Assembly: GCA_022450565.1 (NCBI GenBank)
Contig: JAKUOP010000011.1
Coordinates: 1 to 60,075 of the forward strand
Length of the DNA stretch: 60,075 nt
Source: Candidatus Nitrosopelagicus sp.
Lineage (GTDB): Archaea; Thermoproteota; Nitrososphaeria; Nitrososphaerales; Nitrosopumilaceae
Direction of reading: 5' to 3'
The notes under the pieces were generated by a model that saw only the letters and a list, made by a program, of their open reading frames with translations, searched no databases and had not been told where the DNA came from. A program made the position numbers and the translations under genes. Position 1 is the first letter of the stretch. The number at the start of each line of letters is the position of its first letter. Positions 18,022-26,603 of this stretch are shown in pieces.

Positions 18022-18678
18022 TCAGACAATATGAATAACTGTAGATAGTCCTCGACGGTCAATCTCAATATTGTCCTTTATTTCACTTACGATTATAGTA
18101 AAGGAAATAACATCACGTTGATTGCATTCTTCTGCATTAAGTTTTAGATGAATGTCCATTAGATCATATTCCGTGTCAGAAATATTTGTTTCATCAAAAA
18201 ATGCTTTTCCTGTAGTTTCAATTCTAAATCTTTGATCTTTTTGATGGATGCCTAATTTTGTTTTTCTACCCTCACGACCAGCAGCCTTTACATGGACATC
18301 GATTATTCCAGATTTTGCCATTGTATATTCAGATTTTTGATTCACAAAAACACCTATTTGAAATGGCTTTCCTGCAGTTGCCTCTGCCATTTTTTGTATC
18401 CCATCATTCATTACAACATCGACTGCCTTGATAGATTGAGGAACTTTTGCAAGCCAATTGTTAGTCTTTTCAATTATGGCTGTAATTTCTTTCCTTCTTT
18501 TTTTGTCTTCATCTATAGTAATTTCATTTCTCTTCGAGTACAAATCAACCCATTCAAGATAACTTCCGGAGATATCTTCTATAAAGTCAATACATGTTCT
18601 TTTGTAATCTGTGACATTATCGGTTCGTTCAGAAGCATCATCGGTTCTCATACCGTCATAATCCATTGGCATTGCCAT
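18022..18678 (-). CDS. Hypothetical protein, 218 aa
   Basis: Soluble protein, no signal peptide or metal motif. Residues ~20-100 look helical and charged; the C-terminal half (QIGVFVNQKSEYTMAKSG, then FTIIVSEIKDNIEIDRRG) looks beta-rich. Family not recognised. It converges with the DUF385 gene, leaving a two-base gap, and is divergent from the next plus-strand gene with a 58-base shared promoter region. Confidence 0.7.
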   Translation of the reverse strand: MAMPMDYDGMRTDDASERTDNVTDYKRTCIDFIEDISGSYLEWVDLYSKRNEITIDEDKKRRKEITAIIEKTNNWLAKVPQSIKAVDVVMNDGIQKMAEATAGKPFQIGVFVNQKSEYTMAKSGIIDVHVKAAGREGRKTKLGIHQKDQRFRIETTGKAFFDETNISDTEYDLMDIHLKLNAEECNQRDVISFTIIVSEIKDNIEIDRRGLSTVIHIV

Positions 18679-18736
18679 AATTTTCTCAAGAATCTTGTTC
18701 TAAAAAACTAATCTAAATATTGCATAGTTTCCAAGT

Positions 18737-19234
18737 ATGTGTATGCTGTTCACTACTATTACTGAGGATTTACAGAAGGAATTAAAAAAAAATTTTGCCC
18801 AAATTAGATTTCTAATCAAAAAGAATCCAGCAATTGCGTATAAAGAAATCTTGGAAATTGGTAAAAAAGTTGGAGAAAAATATAACATAGAACTACTTGT
18901 TAATTTTCCTCATGAAGGAAAAATTGATAATTTTGATATGTATGGAAAGCAAGATTTGAGTTTTCTAGTAGATAAAGAAAAGAGAAGATTTCCGATAGAC
19001 CGTGAAATTATAAAGGAAAAAGCTAAGGAGATTTTAGGTAATGTAAAAACGGAAGATGCGTATATGTACGAAGACAAGGAGGGTGCTAGAATAATTTTTA
19101 ATGATAATATTCAAGATAAAATCGACATTCTACCACATTCCCTACATGTATGGTACGAATTCACAGAACCAGTGACTGAATTTTGTAATTGGCTCTTAGA
19201 AAACGTCTATTTGATGAAAGAGGAACAAGAATAG
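18737..19234 (+). CDS. Hypothetical protein, 165 aa
   Basis: Charged soluble protein with no recognised domain. The start at 18737 gives MCMLF; the ATG two codons later (18743) is equally possible. The sequence has a helical N-terminal half (EDLQKELKKNFAQIRFLIKK) and Tyr/Trp-rich C-terminal part (HSLHVWYEFTEPVTEFCNW). It ends one base before the convergent TPR-like gene. No function assigned. Confidence 0.7.
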   Translation: MCMLFTTITEDLQKELKKNFAQIRFLIKKNPAIAYKEILEIGKKVGEKYNIELLVNFPHEGKIDNFDMYGKQDLSFLVDKEKRRFPIDREIIKEKAKEILGNVKTEDAYMYEDKEGARIIFNDNIQDKIDILPHSLHVWYEFTEPVTEFCNWLLENVYLMKEEQE

Positions 19235-19235
19235 A

Positions 19236-19589
19236 TTATTCTAATTGGTTTAGAATGTCTTTGACTTGATGATTCTCATTATCTACGGAAAGGATTTTTT
19301 TACAGCAATCTATTACCTTGTCATCATCTTTTAGAAATTGATAAACCCTTAGTTTTATAGAAAGTGCTTCTACATCAAATTCATCAATATCTAGAACTTT
19401 TTCAATATAATGAAGTGTTTTATTTTCATCTCGTAGAATATAATACATACTACCCATAATGAAAAGAAAATCTGGATCTTTTGAAAACTTTTCTTCTAAA
19501 GTATTTGCAAAATGAATAGCTTCTTCATATTCACCATTCTCTATAAATTTTCTTAGTTTTCGTTTGGGATAATTAAACAAGCCAGTCAT
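19236..19589 (-). CDS. Small TPR-like protein
   Basis: 117 aa, all-helical. Three 34-residue TPR-like units are visible, e.g. GEYEEAIHFANTLEEKFSKD, DPDFLFIMGSMYYILRDENK and DDKVIDCCKKILSVDNENHQ. TPR proteins act as protein-protein adaptors. It is probably cytosolic as there is no signal peptide. Partners are unknown. It starts 44 bases downstream of the stop of the large secreted protein gene, in the same direction. Confidence 0.75.
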   Translation of the reverse strand: MTGLFNYPKRKLRKFIENGEYEEAIHFANTLEEKFSKDPDFLFIMGSMYYILRDENKTLHYIEKVLDIDEFDVEALSIKLRVYQFLKDDDKVIDCCKKILSVDNENHQVKDILNQLE

Positions 19590-19633
19590 TTCTTAAATTA
19601 ATTTACTATCATGCTAGATTTTAACAATTGGTT

Positions 19634-21118
19634 TTAGGATATTTTCATTATTCCATTAGATATTAGCCACTGTATTCCGGTAACAAATGCTTTATCATCA
19701 ATTTGACCATCATACCACCATCCTGCATTATTTTTAATCCATCCAGGTATTGAATTTCCTCCACTACTAGTACCCTGAGCGGTTTCTGGGATTTCCATTA
19801 TTCCTGAATTGATTAGATATTGAATACTTGTGACAAATGCTGCGTCATCAATTTGACCATCATACCACCATCCTGCATTATTTTTTACCCAGTCTGGAAT
19901 CTTAATTTCATTATCACCAAATGTTTGAACTATCTCTGGTTTTTCTCCAGCAATGTTTACGTCAAACATTATGTAGCCTGTATCATCACCACTAGGTATA
20001 ACCATTTCAGGACCCATACCATATACCATTATAACGAATTTTGCTGTTCCTGGATCCTCATCAACAATTGTAGTTCGATAAACTTGTCCTGATGTTGTGA
20101 AAAGCTTTTGTCTACCCTCATCTTGTGCTATGGAACGAATTAAATCACCATTTTCATCAACGACCCAGATGTCATAATGAACTTCATTAACAAATTCAGT
20201 TGGATTTACAGTTCTCATGAAATTTATGAACCATTCCATATCACAGCCAGGAAGAGGACTTGGAGGACCGTATTTGAGATCAATAATAACTGAATAAGAA
20301 TTGGTTGTTTCGTTAATTGATACTTTATCATAATCAGTTGGACATCCAATTGCAGCTTGTTGTGATTCAGTTGATTGAATTTCTGCGAATGGATTTGAGG
20401 TAACATAATAATCATAATCTAATAATTCAAATTCATATTCAACTGGTGGAACACCTGAACTTACATGAACATGTGTCTTAGCTTTAACAGGAAATGGAAA
20501 TTCATCTACAACCCAAACCTGACTTTTTACACCACCTGTCTTCCATTGTATTAAAACTGTATCAAAAGTATCAGCTGGTGTGGTAATAGTTTCAATTGCA
20601 GTTGGAAGTATTTGTTCCCCACCAATGTTAGCAATCTTTCCCCATGATGCTGCAGAAAATTCTTTTGGTCCTTTACCTGTTAAGACATCTCCTGCTGTGT
20701 TAACTATTTCTTTTGTTGCATAAGCTGACAACCAAGCAATTGATGATTTGTAAGCACCACGGTATGGTGAAATATTATCAGAGCCCCCAGTTGGTTCTGG
20801 AGCAACATCACCTACATGCATTTCGCCTATAATGACTTTATTTCCATCCTCTACCATTACTTGAATGATGAATTTTTCCTCAGTTCCAAATGTTCTCTTA
20901 TCACTAACCCACATCGACATGACAAAATCGGTACAATCTTTGTAGTCAGTATGACATATTTCATAACTGAAATAATCTCCAATCTCAAGACTTTCACCTA
21001 CATACCAATCTCCATCAAGATTGACACCACCTGCTGAATATTGTGCATGTGCTTGTTGATACGCAAAAGGAATTATTAGTAAAACTGCAAAAATCACAAT
21101 TAATTTTATTGGACCCAC
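19634..21118 (-). CDS. Secreted protein with two C-terminal NNAGWWYDG domains
   Basis: 494 aa with a clear signal peptide (residues ~4-25, ending AHAQ). A large beta-rich extracellular region of unknown family follows. The C-terminus carries two tandem ~40-residue units, each with a W-[VI]-KNNAGWWYDGQIDD core followed by a FVT.IQ(Y/W)LI..GIM.I helix. This unit is common at the ends of predicted secreted proteins in marine Thaumarchaeota. An extracellular attachment or folding role for the unit is inference. No transmembrane anchor is visible after the repeats. Confidence 0.85.
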   Translation of the reverse strand: MGPIKLIVIFAVLLIIPFAYQQAHAQYSAGGVNLDGDWYVGESLEIGDYFSYEICHTDYKDCTDFVMSMWVSDKRTFGTEEKFIIQVMVEDGNKVIIGEMHVGDVAPEPTGGSDNISPYRGAYKSSIAWLSAYATKEIVNTAGDVLTGKGPKEFSAASWGKIANIGGEQILPTAIETITTPADTFDTVLIQWKTGGVKSQVWVVDEFPFPVKAKTHVHVSSGVPPVEYEFELLDYDYYVTSNPFAEIQSTESQQAAIGCPTDYDKVSINETTNSYSVIIDLKYGPPSPLPGCDMEWFINFMRTVNPTEFVNEVHYDIWVVDENGDLIRSIAQDEGRQKLFTTSGQVYRTTIVDEDPGTAKFVIMVYGMGPEMVIPSGDDTGYIMFDVNIAGEKPEIVQTFGDNEIKIPDWVKNNAGWWYDGQIDDAAFVTSIQYLINSGIMEIPETAQGTSSGGNSIPGWIKNNAGWWYDGQIDDKAFVTGIQWLISNGIMKIS

Positions 21119-21201
21119 AAAATCAAACCTAAATTTAGTAAGATAAATGTTTCATAGAATAATCTAAGTAAATAAAGAAAAAAAGGAAAAATAGAAAGTT
21201 C

Positions 21202-21348
21202 CTATGATAGTGCGCTTACTGCTTCTTTACAGACGTCAGTATTACACTGGCAATCGTGGCTACATATACAGTGGCCCTGCATTGCACAATCACATGAGTA
21301 ATCTGGATCGCCTGAATCTGCTTCACAGCCACATGCTTGATCTGTCAT
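21202..21348 (-). CDS. Metallothionein-like Cys-rich protein, 48 aa
   Basis: ATG at 21348, TAG at 21202. The 48 residues include nine cysteines (6, 8, 19, 21, 27, 29, 33, 35, 40), eight of them in four CxC pairs, plus His26 and His31 and several Asp/Glu. Dense CxC motifs in a tiny acidic protein are the hallmark of metallothioneins, which bind Zn, Cu or Cd in thiolate clusters. A TTTTAAGAG-type TATA element (21371-21379, read on the minus strand) is about 26 bases upstream, fitting a leaderless transcript. It is not similar enough to a named family for me to assign one; metal binding is inference from composition. Confidence 0.72.
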   Translation of the reverse strand: MTDQACGCEADSGDPDYSCDCAMQGHCICSHDCQCNTDVCKEAVSALS

Positions 21349-21406
21349 AGGATGAATAGATCAGACTTGGTTTTAAGAGTTTTCGACATTTTCTAACAGC
21401 GTTATG

Positions 21407-22288
21407 TTACATCCATTCGTCCTTGAGTAGATTGTTTGCAATTTCATTCAGTGTATTGACATAAGATTCGTGTTTAACACTGTCATTTTCTAGATCAAAT
21501 CCAGTTTTCAGAACATGAGTAAATTCTGATATCTCTTTTGGTGAATTTGATATCTTAAAGAAATTATTTCTGTTAACATTTCCCAAATAGAAATAACAGT
21601 CAGATAGAAGTGAGTTCTCAATCAAGTAATCAGCCTTGTTTTTAATAATCACCGAATGATTATTTTTTTCAATCATGTCAGAAAACCCCTGAGTAGATTT
21701 CAGCATTCTAGACAAAAGTGAATGAGTAGATCTTTCAAGACCAATACATTCAGTGATTAAAGATATTGAATCATTCAGTTTACTTAGTTTTAGATTTCTA
21801 ATTGTATCTAACGTATGAACAGGAAAATTTTGTTTTCCATTTAGGGCTAATATTGCATCAATAAGAAAATATGCTGCACATTTAATCCAACAAGATGCAA
21901 CTGGTTCAGATGTAACTAAATCATCTTTGGCTTTGGCTAAACACACTTGTGATTCAATAACACATTTTTTAGAATATGTTGCAAGTATTGATTCCTTTTT
22001 TTCCTTAATTTTTGATAAAAAGATCTTTAATTCCCATTTTGGATCATTTATTATCTGTATATTTTGATATTGGGATAAAACTTCTATTCTAGATTCATTT
22101 AGATTCGCATGATGTAATCTGACAAATTCATTCTCTAATTCAACAATTGAATCATCTAGATCTGTATTATCAAATATTACAACATTATAATCACAGCAAA
22201 CATGATTAATCTTTTCTGCCCTACAACCACCTAATCCAACTGGATGTTCCAGTGAGGGAATTTTGTCTAATATGATTTTATTTTCCAT
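21407..22288 (-). CDS. Hypothetical protein, 293 aa
   Basis: Soluble protein with several cysteines, including GGCRAEKINHVCC near residue 21 and VASCWIKCAAYFLIDA near 128. No recognised domain. The mostly helical middle (ALNGKQNFPVHTLDTIRN, then ECIGLERSTHSLLSR) could suggest a nucleotidyltransferase-substrate-like or HEPN-like helical bundle, but I see no catalytic motif. It sits just upstream of the metallothionein-like gene on the same strand, which has its own promoter. Confidence 0.7.
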   Translation of the reverse strand: MENKIILDKIPSLEHPVGLGGCRAEKINHVCCDYNVVIFDNTDLDDSIVELENEFVRLHHANLNESRIEVLSQYQNIQIINDPKWELKIFLSKIKEKKESILATYSKKCVIESQVCLAKAKDDLVTSEPVASCWIKCAAYFLIDAILALNGKQNFPVHTLDTIRNLKLSKLNDSISLITECIGLERSTHSLLSRMLKSTQGFSDMIEKNNHSVIIKNKADYLIENSLLSDCYFYLGNVNRNNFFKISNSPKEISEFTHVLKTGFDLENDSVKHESYVNTLNEIANNLLKDEWM

Positions 22289-22396
22289 ACTAATTGAGGA
22301 ATCATATTTTCTATAAATTAACTAACCCACTAAATTTTACCAAACAATTAATGCAAAACACTTGCTTTAAATTGTGAATCATACTGATTTTTTTCA

Positions 22397-22471
22397 GCTC
22401 CTATAGTGTAGTCCGGCCAAGCATACTGCCCTCTCAAGGCAGTGACTCGGGTTCAAATCCCGATGGGAGCA
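22397..22471 (+). tRNA. tRNA-Glu(CTC)
   Basis: Cloverleaf complete: acceptor GCTCCTA with TGGGAGC, anticodon stem CTGCC/GGCAG with loop CTCTCAA (anticodon CTC), T-arm CGGGTTCAAATCCCG, discriminator A. CCA is not encoded. A TTTAAA box at 22366-22371 is about 28 bases upstream. Confidence 0.96.
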
Positions 22472-22503
22472 TACTTCATTTATGGGATGATCTAAGATAT
22501 TTT

Positions 22504-23166
22504 ATGGATCTTAGAAGTTTGAAATTAAAAGAGCAATATAGGTCAGATAATGACAATATAATTGCAGACTTTTTTATTCCGTGTTTGAGTAATTGTATTC
22601 AGTTTGATAGAGCGATTGAATATGTTACATTACAAGGTTTGTCAACACTAACACTAGGCTTTCATAATTCAACTCCAAGCGCAAGAATAAGGATGATTAC
22701 AGGTCATCAGTTCACAATCAGTGATTTGAATACACTATCAAAAATTTTTATAAAAAATGGAAATAGCCGTATAAATTTTAATCCTGAATTAATTCGTGAT
22801 GTAAAACTCGAAATTATAAGAAAACTGTTTACATCTGGAAATCTAATGCTTAAAGTTGCTATTCCTAGTTCGGAAGAGGTTGATGGAACATTTGCTGAAA
22901 AAGTTGGAATTTTTCAAGATGCAAACGGTGATGCTGTGGCATTTTCTGGAAGCTCAAATGTTTCATTTGATAGGCAAAATAAGAATTATGAATCAATTGA
23001 CGTGTTTACGTCATGGAATGATAAAACAAGAGTGGATATTAAAAAACAGGATTTTGAAAATCTTTGGTCAAATGAAACAAAATCTGTCTCAGTGTATGAT
23101 TTTGAGTATGCAGAAAAACACAATCTACTCAAGTATTCATCGGAATGGGCTGTAAATTTCAATTAG
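22504..23166 (+). CDS. Lone PLD-like (helicase-associated) domain protein
   Basis: 220 aa. The stretch from TFAEKVGIFQDANGDAVAFS through GSSNVSFDRQNKNYESIDVF to KQDFENLW matches the phospholipase-D-like domain found at the N-terminus of some SNF2/DEAD-type helicases in defence and repair loci. Here the helicase motor is absent: the frame stops soon after the domain. Where relatives have HxK (FHEK), this protein has AEK, so the catalytic His is lost and nuclease activity is doubtful. It begins 33 bases after tRNA-Glu. It could be a DNA-binding remnant of an integrated element or a stand-alone domain. Confidence 0.65.
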   Translation: MDLRSLKLKEQYRSDNDNIIADFFIPCLSNCIQFDRAIEYVTLQGLSTLTLGFHNSTPSARIRMITGHQFTISDLNTLSKIFIKNGNSRINFNPELIRDVKLEIIRKLFTSGNLMLKVAIPSSEEVDGTFAEKVGIFQDANGDAVAFSGSSNVSFDRQNKNYESIDVFTSWNDKTRVDIKKQDFENLWSNETKSVSVYDFEYAEKHNLLKYSSEWAVNFN

Positions 23167-23167
23167 C

Positions 23168-23740
23168 TTAGAATTTAAAATCTTTCATTTTCAATTCTGA
23201 TTTATTCTCTTGAAAACTCATCTTTGAAATTTTATAATAAATTACTTCCCCTCTTCGCTCTATTACCGCAACAATTGGTTCTTTTCCCATTTGTGTAATT
23301 TCATAAATATTTTTTTGTATCTGTCCAATTTTTTCTTGGGTTCCTTCATTTAATGCAAATACAAGGTATTTTGCAGATTTAGTTCCAAAATGGCCTCTTT
23401 CATAGACTCGAAAGTCAGAACCAAAGCCAAATCCGTCTTTTATAACATAACCACGAGTTCTTAGATCTCGAAAGATTAAAAATTTGGTTAGTATGTCTGC
23501 GTTCGATTTAATACAAGTTTGCATTAAGCCATCAAAATCAATTGTTGTTTTTCCTTTGTTAAGTTTCAATTTTTTAGAATACAGAAGATATAATGTTTCA
23601 ATCATATTAAGACCATAAATTCCAGTTGTGGTTTCCCCATATCCTTTTTGTTCTAATTCATTTTGCATTTTTTGGTTTTTAATAATAGTCTGATCTTTTA
23701 CTAGATTGCCTTGTACTTTAGATTCTAAGTCAGATGACAT
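23168..23740 (-). CDS. endA: tRNA-splicing endonuclease EndA
   Basis: 190 aa. Cleaves bulge-helix-bulge introns from pre-tRNAs; a tRNA-Ser with an intron occurs in this window. The C-terminal catalytic domain is recognisable by FLIFRDLRTRGYVIKDGFG and FGSDFRVYERG (Tyr about 113) and KYLVFAL. The usual triad is Tyr-His-Lys with His in an H(S/A)xYLV motif. Here that position is Ser122 (SAKYLV) and the only nearby His is 117, directly after YERG. A candidate Lys is 170 (VIYYK). Quaternary state (homo- or heteromeric) is not clear. Confidence 0.9.
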   Translation of the reverse strand: MSSDLESKVQGNLVKDQTIIKNQKMQNELEQKGYGETTTGIYGLNMIETLYLLYSKKLKLNKGKTTIDFDGLMQTCIKSNADILTKFLIFRDLRTRGYVIKDGFGFGSDFRVYERGHFGTKSAKYLVFALNEGTQEKIGQIQKNIYEITQMGKEPIVAVIERRGEVIYYKISKMSFQENKSELKMKDFKF

Positions 23741-23849
23741 AATGACTAGATGTGAATTTCCAATATAAGAATAAAGATATTCGTTAGTAAATGTTCAGAA
23801 AGAGCCAATTTTCTAACCTTTAAAATAGGGCGGTTAATGTTTTTTCAAT

Positions 23850-24350
23850 ATGCACGGTCAATGCTATCGAAGAAGTAACGGACAGCCATATGCCCGTAAG
23901 GAATACATAAAAGGCAAACCACAATCTAAGATTGCCAAATTTAATAGTGGAAATGCTAAAGGCGACTATGACGTATGTGTTCAATTATTGATAAATGAAA
24001 AAGTTCAGATACGCCACATGGCAATTGAAGCAACTAGACTTGCAGCAAATAAGTCACTTGAAAAAGTAACTGGTGAAAGCGGATATTCATCTAGACTCAG
24101 AGTTTTTCCACACATATTACTAAGAGAAAACAAAATGATTGCAGCTGCAGGTGCAGATAGACTTCAGGAGGGAATGAGAAGAGCATTTGGTAAAGCAACC
24201 AGTCTTGCAGCAAGAGTAAAACAAGGACAAGTAATAATGGAAATGAATGTAAAGAGGCAGCATCTAGAAGCAGCTAAAAAAGCATTGAAGGCAGCATGTG
24301 TAAAACTTCCAGGTACTCCAACAATTAAAATAATTGATTTAAAAAAGTAG
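23850..24350 (+). CDS. rpl10e: Ribosomal protein L10e (uL16)
   Basis: 166 aa large-subunit protein near the A-site and P-site tRNAs, archaeal counterpart of bacterial L16. The start MHGQCYRRSNGQPYARKEYI and the RVFPHILLRENKMIAAAGADR and GMRRAFGKA blocks are diagnostic. A CTTTAAAATAGG TATA-like element lies about 28 bases upstream. It stands alone, not in a ribosomal operon. Confidence 0.95.
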   Translation: MHGQCYRRSNGQPYARKEYIKGKPQSKIAKFNSGNAKGDYDVCVQLLINEKVQIRHMAIEATRLAANKSLEKVTGESGYSSRLRVFPHILLRENKMIAAAGADRLQEGMRRAFGKATSLAARVKQGQVIMEMNVKRQHLEAAKKALKAACVKLPGTPTIKIIDLKK

Positions 24351-24354
24351 AAAT

Positions 24355-24621
24355 TCAGAAACCTAATTTTCCCTGAAAATTCTTTTGATTCGATTTAACG
24401 AACTCAAGGAATTCTAAAAATTCATCCGTTGTTGGGTCCCTACCTAATATTCTTCTGTGCTGATAGTAAAATGAATTGTAAAGACGCCCAATCATAATAC
24501 CGTAGCTTAATGATTTAGAATCTAGGGAATCCATTGAAGAGATAATTTTTGAAATTTCATCATTTTTTACAAAAATTTCATCCAGTTTATCAGATATTAT
24601 ATTACGAATTTTTTCATCCAT
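24355..24621 (-). CDS. Hypothetical protein, 88 aa
   Basis: Small helical soluble protein (DEKIRNIISDKLDEIF at the start, DEFLEFLEFVKSNQKNF near the end). No recognised motif. It ends four bases from the convergent L10e gene. ATG start. Function unknown. Confidence 0.65.
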   Translation of the reverse strand: MDEKIRNIISDKLDEIFVKNDEISKIISSMDSLDSKSLSYGIMIGRLYNSFYYQHRRILGRDPTTDEFLEFLEFVKSNQKNFQGKLGF

Positions 24622-24703
24622 GCGTATAGTATAACTTTCTGATTAAAAACAATGTTGGAAAAATCATTACGCTTTAATATCCTATTTTTAATTTAACGAT
24701 TGA

Positions 24704-24777
24704 GCAGTCGTCGTATAGTTTGGTTATTATTCTAGCTTGCCAAGTTAGTGACCCGGGTTCGAATCCCGGCGACTGCA
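24704..24777 (+). tRNA. tRNA-Gly(GCC)
   Basis: Acceptor GCAGTCG pairs with CGACTGC; anticodon stem CTAGC/GTTAG with loop TTGCCAA (anticodon GCC); T-arm CCGGGTTCGAATCCCGG; discriminator A. No intron and no encoded CCA. A GCTTTAATATCC box about 28 bases upstream resembles the element before tRNA-Glu. Confidence 0.96.
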
Positions 24778-24779
24778 TT

Positions 24780-25202
24780 CTAATTTTTGTTGGTTTTTAA
24801 TCCATTTTCTATTATATCTAATGCTGCTATTGCTCGCTCAGGTTTTGGTAGTTGAATCATGAAGATATTTCCCGGAGAATTTTTTGCTGCTATTGCAAGC
24901 ATTGAATTTTCTGCTAATAATCTAAAAAAGATAATATGCTCATTTGCATTAACCAGTATTTTTTCATTAATTCCACCATATGAAAATGTTAATGAGATTT
25001 CTACAAACACATGACCTAAACCATCTTGCAGAATATTCAAATCTGTGTCAACAGAAAGAGGTTTTCCAGAAACTTTTGTTAGCATATCATCAAATTTCTT
25101 TTGTTCAAAACCAATACATGGTACTTGTATATCATTAAAATCTTGAATTGATAAATCCTTATGAGATTGCTCTAGAAGATTTTTTAATTCGTCGTTTGAC
25201 AA
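24780..25202 (-). CDS. Hypothetical protein cotranscribed with antiporter, 140 aa
   Basis: Soluble 140 aa protein starting with TTG immediately after the antiporter stop (TAATTG), so the two are very likely one transcript. The pattern of a beta-rich middle (GHVFVEISLTFSYGG, KILVNANEHIIFFRLLAEN) and helical end (PKPERAIAALDIIENG) is not one I can name. A role in regulating the antiporter is only a guess from position. It ends two bases from tRNA-Gly. Confidence 0.7.
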   Translation of the reverse strand: MSNDELKNLLEQSHKDLSIQDFNDIQVPCIGFEQKKFDDMLTKVSGKPLSVDTDLNILQDGLGHVFVEISLTFSYGGINEKILVNANEHIIFFRLLAENSMLAIAAKNSPGNIFMIQLPKPERAIAALDIIENGLKTNKN

Positions 25203-26528
25203 TTACTTCCTCAATAACTTTGGGATTACTTTATCGCCCATTTTAACTAAAAATGGAGTTATGATAGCTGTGATAATTGTAATTACACCAATTAATGGGA
25301 ATAGAAATGCACTAACAACACCTGCATCTACTCCAACTTTGATTATTACAATTGAGAATTCCCCACGCGGTGCTGCTAATGTGAATGCAGATCTCAGAGA
25401 TTTTCCACGTTCCTGCCTGAAAATGAAATTACCTAGGAGATTTCCACCAAATTTCATTGATAGTGCAACTACGATTAAAGCAATTGCAACAAAGATGTAA
25501 TTTTCGAGTTGTCTAACATCCATAAGAGCACCAACAGACACAAAAAATATGGCTACGAACATGTCTTTAATTGGACTAGAAAGTATCTTTGAGACTTCCG
25601 CTGATTTTGATTCTGCAATAAGAACTCCCGCAAGGAACGCACCTATAGCAACGGATAATCCTACCACATTAGCTAGTAATGAGTAACCAAAACAAACTCC
25701 CAAAATCGCCAAAAGTAGAATTTCTCTATTTTCAGCACTAGCAACTCTGTCAACCAGTTTTGGTATAGTCCTAATTCCTACTGTAAAAGTACCGACGATT
25801 AAGACACCAGCAACAACGACCACTGCAATAATGCCTTCTATTGATACATTACCTACTAATGCAATTGATTCAAGTGATGCTATTAGAATTACTGCTATTA
25901 CATCTTCAACAATTAAAATACCCAAAACCAGAATCGATGACTCTTTCTTTATCTTCCCTGCTTCCTCTAAGACCTTGACAATTATTGCAGTACTACTTAT
26001 TGATAATGCAGCTGCCAAGAACAATGAATCCATGAAAGCCAACCCCATACTGGTACAAACATAAAACACTAATCCTAATGTCATGAATAGACCCAATGTT
26101 CCTACTCCAATTGCTACCTTCCCAATAGACCGTATTTTTGCAAACGGGAATTCAATACCAATTACAAAAAGTAGTAATATGACACCAATTTCTGCAAATA
26201 CATTTAATGCAGCAATATCAGATAAAATTCCAATTCCTTCTCCAACTGTATCATTCGCACTTTCTGACAGAAATGGTGCCCATAAAGGTGAAAGTGGCCC
26301 AATTAACATTCCTGCAAATAGATATCCTATGATTAATGGTTGACGAATTTTAAAGAATGCTAATGTGACAATTCCTGCAAGAATCATAATTATTGCCAAA
26401 TCAGTTACAAATGTATCATGAGGCATCTGTAAGGGGTTAATTTTATCTACAAGATCCCATAAACCACCAGTAATAGATGATTGAGTATTCCCCTCTGATT
26501 CAACTTGAAGAAAAAAATTCTGCACCAT
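25203..26528 (-). CDS. Cation:proton antiporter, CPA2/KefB-type
   Basis: 441 aa, about 12 hydrophobic segments, in the monovalent cation:proton antiporter-2 family (Na+/H+ or K+/H+). Characteristic blocks are QPLIIGYLFAGMLIGP near residue 63, FAEIGVILLLFVIGIEF near 112, ALSISSTAIIVKVL near 175 and the cytoplasmic-facing FTLAAPRGEFSIVI near 388. There is no C-terminal TrkA-N or RCK domain, unlike KefB/C. It sits in the cytoplasmic membrane. Ion specificity is not visible. A TTTTAAGGA-type TATA element is about 27 bases upstream of the ATG. Confidence 0.92.
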   Translation of the reverse strand: MVQNFFLQVESEGNTQSSITGGLWDLVDKINPLQMPHDTFVTDLAIIMILAGIVTLAFFKIRQPLIIGYLFAGMLIGPLSPLWAPFLSESANDTVGEGIGILSDIAALNVFAEIGVILLLFVIGIEFPFAKIRSIGKVAIGVGTLGLFMTLGLVFYVCTSMGLAFMDSLFLAAALSISSTAIIVKVLEEAGKIKKESSILVLGILIVEDVIAVILIASLESIALVGNVSIEGIIAVVVVAGVLIVGTFTVGIRTIPKLVDRVASAENREILLLAILGVCFGYSLLANVVGLSVAIGAFLAGVLIAESKSAEVSKILSSPIKDMFVAIFFVSVGALMDVRQLENYIFVAIALIVVALSMKFGGNLLGNFIFRQERGKSLRSAFTLAAPRGEFSIVIIKVGVDAGVVSAFLFPLIGVITIITAIITPFLVKMGDKVIPKLLRK

Positions 26529-26603
26529 TACTTTAGATCTAAATTCCTTAAAACGATTTAGAGGATAATGACTTTATTATCATTTTTTTCTATGACTAAT
26601 ATT

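Noticed and set aside
22397-23166. Intact integrated element at tRNA-Glu
   Set aside because: By eye no repeat of the tRNA 3' end and no integrase gene was found; only the lone PLD-like gene is suspicious.
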